64,000 nt of DNA from Botryosphaeria dothidea. Its lineage: Eukaryota > Ascomycota > Dothideomycetes > Botryosphaeriales > Botryosphaeriaceae. The stretch spans positions 4,154,001 to 4,218,000 of the forward strand of contig WWBZ02000033.1 in assembly GCA_011503125.2 (NCBI GenBank), in the 5' to 3' direction. Of the stretch, positions 1-9,534 are shown piece after piece. Below the pieces are notes generated by a model. The model did not search any database, was not told the origin of the DNA, and saw only the letters and a list, made by a program, of their open reading frames with translations. Made by a program: the position numbers and the translations under genes. Positions within the stretch are counted from its first letter, which is position 1. The number at the start of each line of letters is the position of its first letter.

Positions 1-243
1 CACCGCCAATATCTGTATGGAAAGATTATGGTATTGCAAGACATGGGACTATGCATTTAGATGGGTGGATTGATAGTTGGTTGTGCTACTTTACACTCGA
101 TCATAGTGCGCATAGTTGTATTCTCGAAGGAGAAGTCCGGTCAAGAAAGTTTTGAATAGATGCGCTTACTGTAGCTGATAGACTTACGCTATAGATATTC
201 CTTATAGACTCCCACTTCAACGTCATGTTCAAGAACCAATCCA

Positions 244-1076
244 CGAGCTGGTCGAAAATGCCGATGAAACATTTTGCATTAATAACGAGTTTTTCATCCC
301 CGCCCCCGCTGTAGGACAAGGCAGTTCTGACTTGAGTGATAGGCCCTCTACGGTATCTGTATTGGAACTCTGAAAATCAACGATCCTACCTATGGCGACC
401 TGAATCAGCTAGTATCGGCAGTTATGTCAGGAGCGACGACCTGCTTGCCATTTCTTAGTTAGCTTAACTCTGATCTCTGCAAGCTCGCTGTCAATATGGT
501 CTCTATCTTTCGCTTTTACTTCTTTTATGGTTGGATGCGCTCCTCTTACCAGCCGTGGAGCTCATAACTTTCGGACTATCACCGTGTCTGAGCTTACGTA
601 ATAGATGCTCGATCCGAAGAATATGATGACTGCTTCGGATCTTCGCAACGGTCGATATATTACTTGCTCGACTATGTTTAGAGGCAGGGTTTCGATGAAG
701 GGGGTGGAGGATCAGATGCGAAACATTTAAAAGAAAATTTCCGCATACTTTGCCGAGTAGATATCGAATACTGTCCAAACGGCGCTCTGTTCGATTCCTC
801 CTCGCAGTCTCAAGATGTCCGCAATGTTTGTTGGAACCAAAAATTTATGCCAGGAGCTCTTTAAGCAGGTTGGCGATCAGTTCAGTGCAACGTTCAGGCG
901 TAAGGCCTTTTTGCACTGGTACACGGGGGAGGGCATGGACGAGGTGGAATTCACCGAGGCGGGGTCAAACATGAACGATCTGTTCGCTGAATGTCAGCAA
1001 TGCTAGGAAGACTCCGTTGGAAGTGATGTAGATGGGAAATTCGATGAGGATGCTCGGCAAGAGGCTGAGGAACAGT
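244..1076 (+). pseudogene. Beta-tubulin C-terminal pseudogene
   Basis: Read in the forward frames, this stretch follows the C-terminal half of fungal beta-tubulin: ELVENADETFCI, then [69 protein letters not shown] and an acidic tail ending near 1076. A T-rich insert at about 290-342 looks like a former intron whose donor is lost. There is one extra T in the run near 528-531 and six in-frame stops (460, 599, 602, 728, 758, 1004). Comparison with the beta-tubulin sequence as I know it puts every stop at a glutamine or tryptophan codon, so single C-to-T or G-to-A changes explain them all. No N-terminal half can be read upstream. It is a dead duplicate, not the working tubulin gene. Confidence 0.88.
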
Positions 1077-1125
1077 GTGGCAGGGAACCGATGCAATGCT
1101 TTTGTCGACTGCAAGTATAGAATTG

Positions 1126-1273
1126 TGTTGGAAATCACGTGTTTTGCATATTGCTTTTGCAACACCAGATAGCTTAGTCACTCACTTACGTATATAAGGA
1201 GGGTGGGCCACCTATGCCCTTCCTCCTCATGCCAATCATCAATGGATCATCGTTGTTCATCAACAATCCAACA
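1126..1273 (+). mobile_element. Solo LTR, 148-bp family, copy A
   Basis: The 148-bp element starts TGTTGG and ends CCAACA and is flanked by a perfect 5-bp duplication AATTG (1121-1125 and 1274-1278). Near-identical copies lie at 44754-44901 (minus) and 47903-48050 (plus). It holds a TATATAA-like motif near its centre. The TG..CA ends, the imperfect terminal inverted repeat and the 5-bp duplication are those of an LTR retrotransposon. No internal coding region is attached, so it is a solo LTR. Confidence 0.9.
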
Positions 1274-4200
1274 AATTGGAAACATTCAAAAGAAGAACGC
1301 AGTCAAAGACTACTTGAGACTCAAAGCACGATTACAAACACGTGAATCCGAATTGTATTTGCAAACTTGTGAGTTACTCGACATTGTTGGATTGCTATTG
1401 CTAACCACAGCCAGCTTTGCATTTCAGTTCCTCCTAGAGATTTACTCTCGTCTCGGGACGCAAGACCATCCCGAACTGGAGGAACGGATCTTTAAAACAT
1501 TGATAGGCCACCTGAAGTGGGTTTTTTCACACGCTGACAAGAACCCGAACAATAGGAGCCAGTTTTTGACAGGATATTATTGGGCAAACAGCCAGGAGAT
1601 ACCGTACTTACGAGAACATCGAAATCCTCAGCACACTTGGCTCCAAATCATCAACGCAAAAGAATTCGCGTCAAAATTCAAGAAAAGTGGTAAAATCCCA
1701 AGTTGGTTTTTTACGTCGGTAGATAGCTTTATTGAGGAGTGGATTTCGTCTCTTCGAGAAGAAGACAGCAGAAACTACTGCGTATTTCCAAGAGTATCGT
1801 ATTGGGGTGATGAGGAAGGTTACTACTTGAGAGACCACGTTCTGATCTGGAAAGCCCTGGGAATAACAGAAGAGCTGGAAGGTCTTCGCGGATACCTGGG
1901 ATTTCCCCGGTATGTTTATCGTTATGCCGAAGAGATGAAAGAAAGAAAGATCTCACTTGGCGTATACACTTCTGATCAGGCCAGACGAAGGATCTTGAAA
2001 AGATTCACCACTCAAAACACCGCGGCGAACGAGCGGATGTTTGCGATATACCGAGATACTCGGGACAACAGTTTCATGCTGGACACTATGGACACTATAC
2101 TGTTCTATGACGAGCAGAAATTCTTTCACGATGATTCGAGGGGAACCGAATGCCCTCAAAAACACGGTGAGAGAAAGGCCATCCTTCACGAGTGGGTCCG
2201 GACGTTGGACTTCCAAATTCGCCAAGAAAGAACCGACGAAAAAGACTGGCAAGAACCACTTCAATACGCTCTAGCCATTTAAATGGGAAAACGTGGCCAT
2301 CAGATTGACTCCAGACCCGCGAGCGATATCTTTGATGGAGCGTTGAAAGCGTTGCTGCAGAGTTGCGCTGCCAGTGGCATTTTCCCGGGTTTCCTTACTC
2401 GCGAGAAGAAGCTTCCGGCCGTTTTCGATGAGGACTTGGACATCCGTTGGTCTGGGCGGGATTCGTATTGGCACACGTCATTTGAGTTGCCTTACATTAT
2501 CTGGAAGTACGCTAAGGAGAGACTAGAGGAAACTAGCGGTCCGGACAAGAAGCAATCACCACCGGGAAGATCCACAACTACCAACCAAAGAAAGACAAAT
2601 AAACAAGCGCAATCACAAATGGACCAGCCCATACAGGACGAGAATTCGGTGCCGAATTTGCTTCGGGCTAAAACTGTATTAGGGGGTAAAGATCTCACCG
2701 ATCAGAAAAATGTGTTTGAAATTTCGGATGAATGGCTCGTCCCTGTCCGGAATATTATTGTATTTCGACTCGAAAATCCCTTTTACTTCCACCGGCCTGC
2801 CGGAGTCAACTGAGCAGCGAAAGATCTCCGTTGCAGACTTACAACGGCTCGTTATCGATATATCCAAACGAAGGACCCAAGAGGACGACCAAACTTATGT
2901 CGAGCCGCAACCATGCACTGACGAAGCAATCTTCAAGAAGCTAAAGCAATGGCGAACCAAGAAGGCAAATATGCTCATCAAAAAGCGAATGATCTGGTTA
3001 TCCTCTAGCGACAAAGAAGCCGCTACGATATGTTCCGCCAACGTACCCGATTCTGAACAGCTCGCGCTTACGGGGTTCTTCGGGAAGCACAACAACTTGG
3101 ACAAGGACTTTCTCGACGACCCGTCTGCGGTCAAAATTCATGGAAGACTGAGTTTGAGCTGTCCTTCTATCAACTTGAGAAAGAAGGAAACGGGGCTCAG
3201 TCCAAACCCGAGATTGCCCTTGCAAAGAGGATCCGTCGGGGTTCCATGGGCTTTCGGTTTAATGGAGATTTCTTCGACTGCTACTGGACTTGCCATATCA
3301 TCAATATTGGGAATCGGATGCGCAAGAAGAAAGGGGAGCAAGCGATTGAAGTTGATGGAAGCACCCAAGCAGCAGAGAAAATTCTGAACAATTTTCTTTC
3401 GAGAAAAATTGGAAGTTCGGATTTGGCGGTTCCCGGGAGTGGAGCAAAGAAGCGTGCATGGCAACAGCGCAAGGTGCTTGAATTGATCCTATTTGAGGAA
3501 ATTATTAGGGAGGTAACAGCTGGCACACAAGAAATCGTTGAGGAGATCAAGCGCGTGCTTGCTTCCAAAAACCCACCTGGACCTAAAGAGAACGAAACGA
3601 TCAAGGATCTCCCGGAAAAAGTTAAAGAGACTATTCTATTCTCTAAGATTGACGGCAACGCCTACTTCTCATTCAGTGCTCAATGGGAAGTAATCCAGCA
3701 ACTACTCCAAGTTTTGGATGAGGACTTAAGTGATACGGTCAAAAGGATTGAAAGCTGGCAAGATAGAAAGAATAATCGTGGCAACGAGACACCACGGTGG
3801 ACCCGAAAAGACGAAAAGAGGTATAGGCCAGCACTAAGGAGAATGCAGCTTGATGTAACGAGCGGGCCTCTACCTCTAAGGATCCGAACACCAAAGAGGG
3901 AGAAAACCTGTCGAGGGTTTTCCTTGAGTGGGTACAAGAGGAGGTGCGCGAGGAACGAGTAGACGACTGAAGACTAAGCACTGCGTGCGAAGGCCTTGTT
4001 ACCAACAGAGTGCGATTCTATTGTTGAAGTTGACCACGAAGGTCAAAGCTATCTAAGGAGTGTGGTTTATATACACGTAGGAGAGTGTCTACAATCTATT
4101 ATTGATCTCTTTGACCTGTATTGTCCGTTGAGCAGGAGAATACGGAGCATACAGATCAATGTTGGTTTGATCTTATTGATCTGTCTCTGGGTGCCTGAGG

Positions 4201-4877
4201 CGTGCGAGATCCAAGGGATCAATTCCTTGGCGTCACGTGATACACGTGACTCGTGGTGGGTCTTTACGGCGCGTGTCTGCGCCCCGCTTACTTCCTTTAC
4301 CATCCTATCCCGACTCTGTGAAGGCTGTGCCGTAACACTTGACCTAAACCTTCGCGGAGCTCAAAATACGCTATATTTTACTTATGTCACGGTCGTGTTC
4401 CTCCCGCTCGGATTCGCAACGGGAATTTTCAGCATGAGCGAAACTCCTGGGGGTACAACGTTGGCGAGGATGTCAGGTACAGCAGCGGTCACATTCCTCT
4501 TGACCCTTTTTGCTCTATACTACGCTGTTGGTCTGTTTGAGGCGTTCAGAAGAGCGAAGACGAAGTTGGAAGACAGAGTCCAGAAGGTAGAACACTGGGT
4601 CCATGTGTGGTTCATACAGCCTTTGGATAGACTTCTTCTACCTTTCTACATTGCATATGTCATGTGGAAGGTGCTCGGAGGATCGATAGACAACTTTCCC
4701 AACAACCAAGAGCCTCCTTCACCTCAAGGTCCGAACAATGCAGACACAGGCAGGAGAGCTTTAGCAGATTCTCTACCAGAGGAAAACCCTCAACGCCTAC
4801 GAGCAAGAAAAGGACGGCTTGTTTCTCTTCCGGGTGACCTGGAGAGTCAGGTCAGACCTCGTCACTCCTTTGGGTGA
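1274..4877 (+). pseudogene. CorA-like membrane protein gene, decayed and split by an LTR
   Basis: The reading frame runs from inside the upstream LTR to a TGA at 4875. The C-terminal part holds the hydrophobic CorA-like pair with YVTVVFLPLGFATGIFSM (about 4380-4440), a second membrane helix (TFLLTLFALYYAVGLF) and a basic tail. Upstream come FNGDFFDCYWTCH and a long charged helical region. This layout is typical of fungal proteins with a C-terminal CorA-like Mg2+ transporter fold and a cytosolic N-terminal region. Damage: TAA at 2280-2282 directly before an in-frame ATG, one frame change between about 2710 and 2815, another near 3135-3140, and a 484-bp solo LTR at 3854-4337. Removing the LTR and one target duplication rejoins the frame exactly. 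A 59-bp intron-like segment (GT 1369, AG 1427) lies near the start. The true 5' end is not visible. Confidence 0.8.
3854..4337 (+). mobile_element. Solo LTR, ~485-bp family, copy 1
   Basis: The element starts TGTAACGAGC and ends GCCGTAACA, with a perfect 5-bp target duplication CTTGA at 3849-3853 and 4338-4342. A 490-bp relative lies on the minus strand at 44141-44630. Both contain a TATATAC promoter-like motif (about 4069). It is inserted in sense orientation inside the CorA-like gene. No gag or pol sequence is adjacent, so this is a solo LTR left by recombination. Confidence 0.92.
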
Positions 4878-5148
4878 AAGTTCTAATCACTTGAACTTTT
4901 TTCATATTTTTCTTTCCCTAACATCTTTGTATTAGCACCTAGAACTCTGAGAACTTGCTTGACCCGTATTTTCTGTTTCATGCTAATTAAGGTGCTCTCG
5001 CTTGTTTTTGTTTTTGAATGTCTTGTGGTGAGCAGTTCCCAAACAATTAATTGGGCCCCGCAAGGATTCCGGGTCGTGACCATGGGAGAGAAGGATATGG
5101 TGTGCACGCTGGCTTGCTTTATCGAATGAGCAAACAAAAACACCACCA

Positions 5149-7323
5149 TCAAATCTTCTTCTTCAACAACCCCTTAAAGAAATCAAAACTGTTGCTATCG
5201 CTCTGTAACGCCCACACCTTCCCCGTCCGCCGGTCCTCCCACCCCAGCTCCTCCGCCACCAACAACCCCCAATCCCTGGTGATCCCCTGCACCCGCGCCC
5301 TCACCCCGCCCTCCTGCTCCAGCGTCACAATCTGGTCCTTATGCAACCAGTACCTGTAATACGTCTCCTCCAGCCCCTTGCTCCAGCCCTCCCTGCAGAA
5401 CTCGCGATACAGCGCCTCAAACCTCGCCAAGATGCTCGCGAGCAGCTTCTCCGTGCGGAACGGCGGCAGCCCCTTCGCGCGCGCCAGCGCATCCAGCGAC
5501 GTCGTCGGCGCGGCGTTGGCCACGTTGACGCCCACGCCCGCCACGAGCGTGTACTCGGAGCCCTGGTAGCTCGAGTTGACGAGGACGCCCCCGATCTTGG
5601 CGAAGTCGGCGGCATTCTTCGAGTCGCCGGCCGCGAATGCGGGGGCCGCCGGGTCCAGCGCGTAGATGTCGTTGGGCCACTTGAGGCGGACGGGCAGCGC
5701 GGCGTACCCGCTGTCATACGCGTGGACGCCTTGCACGGTGGCGAGCGCGGCGAGGTACTGGACGAAGACGACGGGGGCGGATTGGGACAGCGCGACGCTG
5801 TGGCGCAGGACGGTGCTGTACATGAGCGAGCCGGGCGGCGAGACCCAGACGTTGGAGCCGCGACCGCGGCCGGCGATTTGGGTGGTCGCGGTGGCGGTGA
5901 GGCCGTTCGGGAGGCGGTTGAGGAGGGTTGGATTCTTCTCGAGGATGGTGTTGGTGCTGGTGACGACTTCGCCGTAGAGGAGGAAGGCGCCGAAGATGCT
6001 GTCGGTGTCGCGGGTGGTGGCATGGTGGTGCGAGAGGTTGGAGAAGAAGGCGTCGTGGTTCCAGTAGGGGGTGTCTTTGCTGGAGGGGCGGTCGGCCTCG
6101 TGGGCGACGAGGCGCTTGATGACGGCGTCATAGTCGAGGATTCTATCGGCAGTGTCGCCGTTAGTTTTGTCATCCTCTCCTCCGCTCGTGCCGGGGATGA
6201 TGGAGGTGACGGCTTTGGTGAGGGTGCTCATGGACCATGATGACGGCTTCTCGAGGTGGAAGGTGTCGTTCTCGCCCTTGATGTGCTCCTCTCCTTTCTC
6301 AAGGGTGATGATGTCGGACCATGAGGACACTAGCTCCGACACGTCCTGGGGGTTGGAGGAAGTGAGATGCAGGCGGGAGAGGGAGGGTACCGCTTGAGCT
6401 TCCTGGTTGACCTGCAGTCCGAGCTTGATCAGGCAGGCCTTGAGGAAATCTGTCCTCTGCTTGTCATCGTCGGCCAAGGCGTCAACGACTTTGTCGTAAC
6501 CGGGGATATCTTCCCCTTTGTTGAGATTGACGGCGGCGAACCTGGCCTGCTTAGTATGGACCGCAGTGGTAAAATAGGATGACTGACTCTGGATGCGGAC
6601 CGGTCAACATGACACCGCCCTCGCCGACTTTGCGATAGACAACAGCTGCGGCTCCCTCTCCGGAGTCGACGTGAAGTTTGCCGGTGTAGCTAGCAAGCGT
6701 CTCAACACCGCGATCCTTGAGCTTGTCAGCATCAACGAAGACGCCGCCTCCGTTGTAGTAAGATCTGAAAGATTCGGGAACAGCACCACCGCCGCCCATC
6801 AGGGCTTCCTTGTTGACGGTGAGCTCGACCGCGCGTGTACCAGCTTCGCTGTGATAGACGAAACCCGGAAAAGCGAGGCCGCGGCAGGTGCCAGGATAGA
6901 AGGCGAGCTCCCTCTCGCCGACGACTTCCATCTTCTTGTCGCCGACCTCGAACTCGCAGCGCTTGCAGGCGTAGTAGCCGCCGGCGCAGAAGCCGAGGTA
7001 GTTGCCGCCGCGGTTGACATACTGGGTGATGCGGCGATTGCCCTCGCCGTTCAGGGTGCGGCAGTAGCCCAGGTCAGCGCCGCCGGGAATGATGAGCAGG
7101 GCGCATGAGGCAGTCCAGGGCTCGTTGATGATGGCGTTGCCGTCGACGGGGATGACGGCGTAGTTGGGCGAGAGGAGCCGGCGCAGGCTCCACATGCAGT
7201 GGCGCACGCTCTCGACGGTGCTGCCATTGCCTGGAGATCGACTCAATGGAATGCGCAAGGATATTGTTCTGGACTTGCTGGCTTACCGGAGTAGACGAGC
7301 ACGTTTGTCCGCTTGCTCGCCAT
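5149..7323 (-). CDS. BPL1: Biotin-protein ligase
   Basis: Attaches biotin to apo-carboxylases (acetyl-CoA and pyruvate carboxylase). Three exons can be read: 7323-7287, 7230-6588 and 6541-5149, giving 690 residues, close to yeast Bpl1. The start MASKRTNVLVYSG is followed by the N-terminal glutamine-amidotransferase-like BPL_N domain (LLIIPGGADLGYC, YLGFCAGGYYA). The catalytic domain has the biotinyl-AMP motif GRGRGSNVW and the KWPNDIY motif; the C-terminal BPL domain follows. Introns have donors GTAAGC and GTCAGT; the second acceptor is CCAG before G-TTC, which restores HPE-FAA. It lies divergent to the COA4-like gene with 118 bp between starts. No damage is seen. Confidence 0.95.
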
Positions 7324-7441
7324 GGTGTTGCGGTGGTGGCGACACTTCCGAGCCTCAACCGAGACGCGATGAGTCTTTGAGATGGAGAGACCGAGGACGG
7401 GAAACCCAAGCAAAGCAACTCAAGGAAACCAATCGCCCGCA

Positions 7442-7846
7442 ATGTCCAACGACGCGAGCAGGACCGCGCAAGCGCAGGCCGTGGACGATGACGAGCCCGA
7501 CGACTGGTAAGCCGATGGTCACCTTTTCTTGCCCGGGCTGACGTGTGGTGCGCAGGGACAAGCGGATCTTCTCGACGGGATGCGCGGTGGAGAACTCGAA
7601 GATGACGGACTGCTACTTTGAGAAGAAGGACTGGCGGGCCTGCAAGAAGGAGGTGAGTCGCCCGCCGCCGACTCCGCTCGCCCAAGCCCAACATTTTTGC
7701 CCGACGACACGCCCGCAGCTCTGCCGGCCGCATCACCACCAATTGCGTCGTCGCATCCGCTAACTCCCATTGCGCAGATGGAGGCATTTCGCGAGTGCTG
7801 GAAGAGGCAAGGCAACGATCAGCGCACCTCCACAAAGGATGCGTGA
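7442..7846 (+). CDS. COA4: Twin CX9C mitochondrial protein, COA4-like
   Basis: Small three-exon gene (7442-7506, 7556-7652, 7778-7846) coding 76 residues. After an acidic N-terminus it has DKRIFSTGC, then C-x9-C (GCAVENSKMTDCY) and a second C-x9-C (ACKKEMEAFRECW), the CHCH fold oxidised by Mia40 in the mitochondrial intermembrane space. The length, the DDW-DKRIFSTGC start and the ...RTSTKDA end match fungal cytochrome c oxidase assembly factor 4. All splice junctions are GT-AG and keep the frame. It shares a 118-bp upstream region with BPL1. Confidence 0.85.
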
Positions 7847-8182
7847 GAATTATTCCATCCCGCCCGAATTCCTGGTGTATTACGTTGTATGATTTGTGTA
7901 TCAAGTAATCTACATCTCTGCTCATTCCTCGTCATGAACTGACGCCTTGTTACGGCGAGCTGACTCTGCTCAATTGCCAATGATTTCTTGCGGTAGCCAA
8001 GCACATGGGCTTGATACCTGGGCATACCCCGATCTACCCGATACCGGCTTGCCTTCCCAAGCTCGTCCATTGAAGAGATCTCTCTGGTCAATCGACACAC
8101 ACCGGGCGTACAATTCTCTCCTGGCAAGTACGGGTCCATTGCCTAAACTTGCTCGTTGAATCTCCCATTACGCCAATATGTC
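7847..8182. other. Intergenic, convergent 3' ends
   Basis: Space between two convergent genes (COA4-like and pterin dehydratase). No coding sequence or repeat was recognised. Confidence 0.7.
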
Positions 8183-9007
8183 CTAGGCCTTCGCGCTTCC
8201 TCCCCACAGCACCTCTCCCAGCAGCTCATGCACCGTCTCTCCCCTACCGTCTCCCGGATCCGTCTGCTGCGACCGCTTCTTCAACACCAACATCCGCACC
8301 TCCTCGTCCCCCGGCCCCTTATACGGCTCCCGCTCCACGCCCACCACTTTCCCCTCCGCATCCTCCACCACCCGCCACCTGGTCTGACTCACGCACGCAT
8401 CCCCATAAACATGGCTCCAAACCGGCCAGTAACCCCCCTCTCCCTCCGCCGCCGCCTTCTCCCTCACCCACGCCCACACCGCATCCAGCCGCTCTGCCGC
8501 CCCACCCCCCGTCCCCGGCCTCTCCATCCTCCTCCACTCAGGCCACAGCATCCCCCGCTCCGCCCGCACCGCCGCCCCAACCGCCCCCTCCGCCGCGCCC
8601 CCGAGCTCCTCCGCCACCGCCTCGCATGCCCCGGCCGCCTCGACGTCGCCCCACCCCAGGCCCTTGGGGCTGTGTGTCGTCCACCGCACGTGGACGCGCC
8701 GCCCGCACCCGCTCCACTCCGGGTCGTGCCTGTTGGCGCGGGCGGCCGCGCGCACGGCGTCGGCGAACGCCAGCGCGGCGCGCGCGTCGCGGAAGGCGTA
8801 CGTGCGGGCGAGGCCGGTGCGGGCCGGCGTGAGGCGCCACGGCGTGGTCGCGGTGAGGTGCGCGACGCGCGCGAGGATGTTGGTGGTGGAGGCGGAGGCG
8901 GCGGCGGCGGCGGCGTTGAGGACGGGGAGCGTGGAGGCGGTGGAGAGGGCGCGGCCGCGGGGGAGGGCGGGCGCGGGGCGGGCGCGGAGGTGCCGGAGCG
9001 TGGACAT
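8183..9007 (-). CDS. Pterin-4a-carbinolamine dehydratase family protein
   Basis: Single exon, 274 residues. The family dehydrates 4a-hydroxytetrahydropterin and recycles the pterin cofactor. The central NRHDPEWSG, then VHVRWTTHSPKGLGWGDVE, is the family signature (H-x-P-x-W, then T-H ... G-L ... D) with the catalytic histidines kept. The first about 45 residues are Arg- and Ala-rich with few acids, fitting a mitochondrial presequence. The C-terminal 120 residues beyond the PCD fold are fungal-type extension of unknown role. The gene is very GC-rich, so long antisense frames exist but carry no homology. Start chosen at the ATG of MSTLRHL. Confidence 0.85.
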   Translation of the reverse strand: MSTLRHLRARPAPALPRGRALSTASTLPVLNAAAAAASASTTNILARVAHLTATTPWRLTPARTGLARTYAFRDARAALAFADAVRAAARANRHDPEWSGCGRRVHVRWTTHSPKGLGWGDVEAAGACEAVAEELGGAAEGAVGAAVRAERGMLWPEWRRMERPGTGGGAAERLDAVWAWVREKAAAEGEGGYWPVWSHVYGDACVSQTRWRVVEDAEGKVVGVEREPYKGPGDEEVRMLVLKKRSQQTDPGDGRGETVHELLGEVLWGGSAKA

Positions 9008-9534
9008 GGTCGGTTAGTTGTGATCGTGTTTTGGTGGGATGCTGGGGAGGGCGGTGCGAGGAGCTTTTGACGCGAGCGTGTTTCTCGGGTGGCCCAAGCT
9101 CCTTTTCTTTTTTTTTTTTTCGCTGGGCGGGCGTGGGGTGGATCATGCGCATTGATGATAAGGCGCATTTGGGTCGGATGGACCCCTGCCTTGTGTATCG
9201 CCAGGGAGCCTCCGCCAGTTAGTGCACGACCAGGGAAGATCCTCGCACGGCAGGTTTTGTCAAGCGGAGGTTTTTACCACACTGTCGGGCTCTCTTCTAG
9301 CTCCATTCATTTGTACCTCTCTCACGGGAAAGTCGAGCCAGACTCGTTCATGCCAGTACCATGTCTACAGAAGCGTTGCCACAAACACCCATACCTACTC
9401 GGGCTGGAAACCACCATCCTGTACATAGCAAATGGAAATTGGGTTCAGCGTTGGGCACCGGAACTCCTCCCCCCTCTCTTTCCGCCGCAAAAGAAGACAC
9501 GACCGCCACGCATAAAAAGGAACGTCATAACCCC
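9008..9534. other. Intergenic region with poly-T tract
   Basis: Lies upstream of the pterin dehydratase and downstream of the TTL-like gene. It holds a T tract near 9102-9120 and nothing else that could be named. Confidence 0.6.

Noticed and set aside
1203..1273. Coding start of the CorA-like gene inside the LTR
   Set aside because: The frame there is open by chance within LTR sequence and lacks an ATG; the same peptide appears at 47980 in another LTR copy.
1126..4337. A full retrotransposon bounded by the LTRs at 1126 and 3854
   Set aside because: The two LTRs belong to different families, each has its own target duplication, and the sequence between is host CorA-like coding DNA without gag, integrase or reverse transcriptase.
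5341..6240. Long forward frame across the biotin ligase gene
   Set aside because: Antisense shadow of a GC-rich coding exon; the reverse strand has full biotin ligase motifs.
8156..9070. Forward frame opposite the pterin dehydratase
   Set aside because: Pro/Arg/His-rich low-complexity translation of high-GC antisense DNA; no homology.
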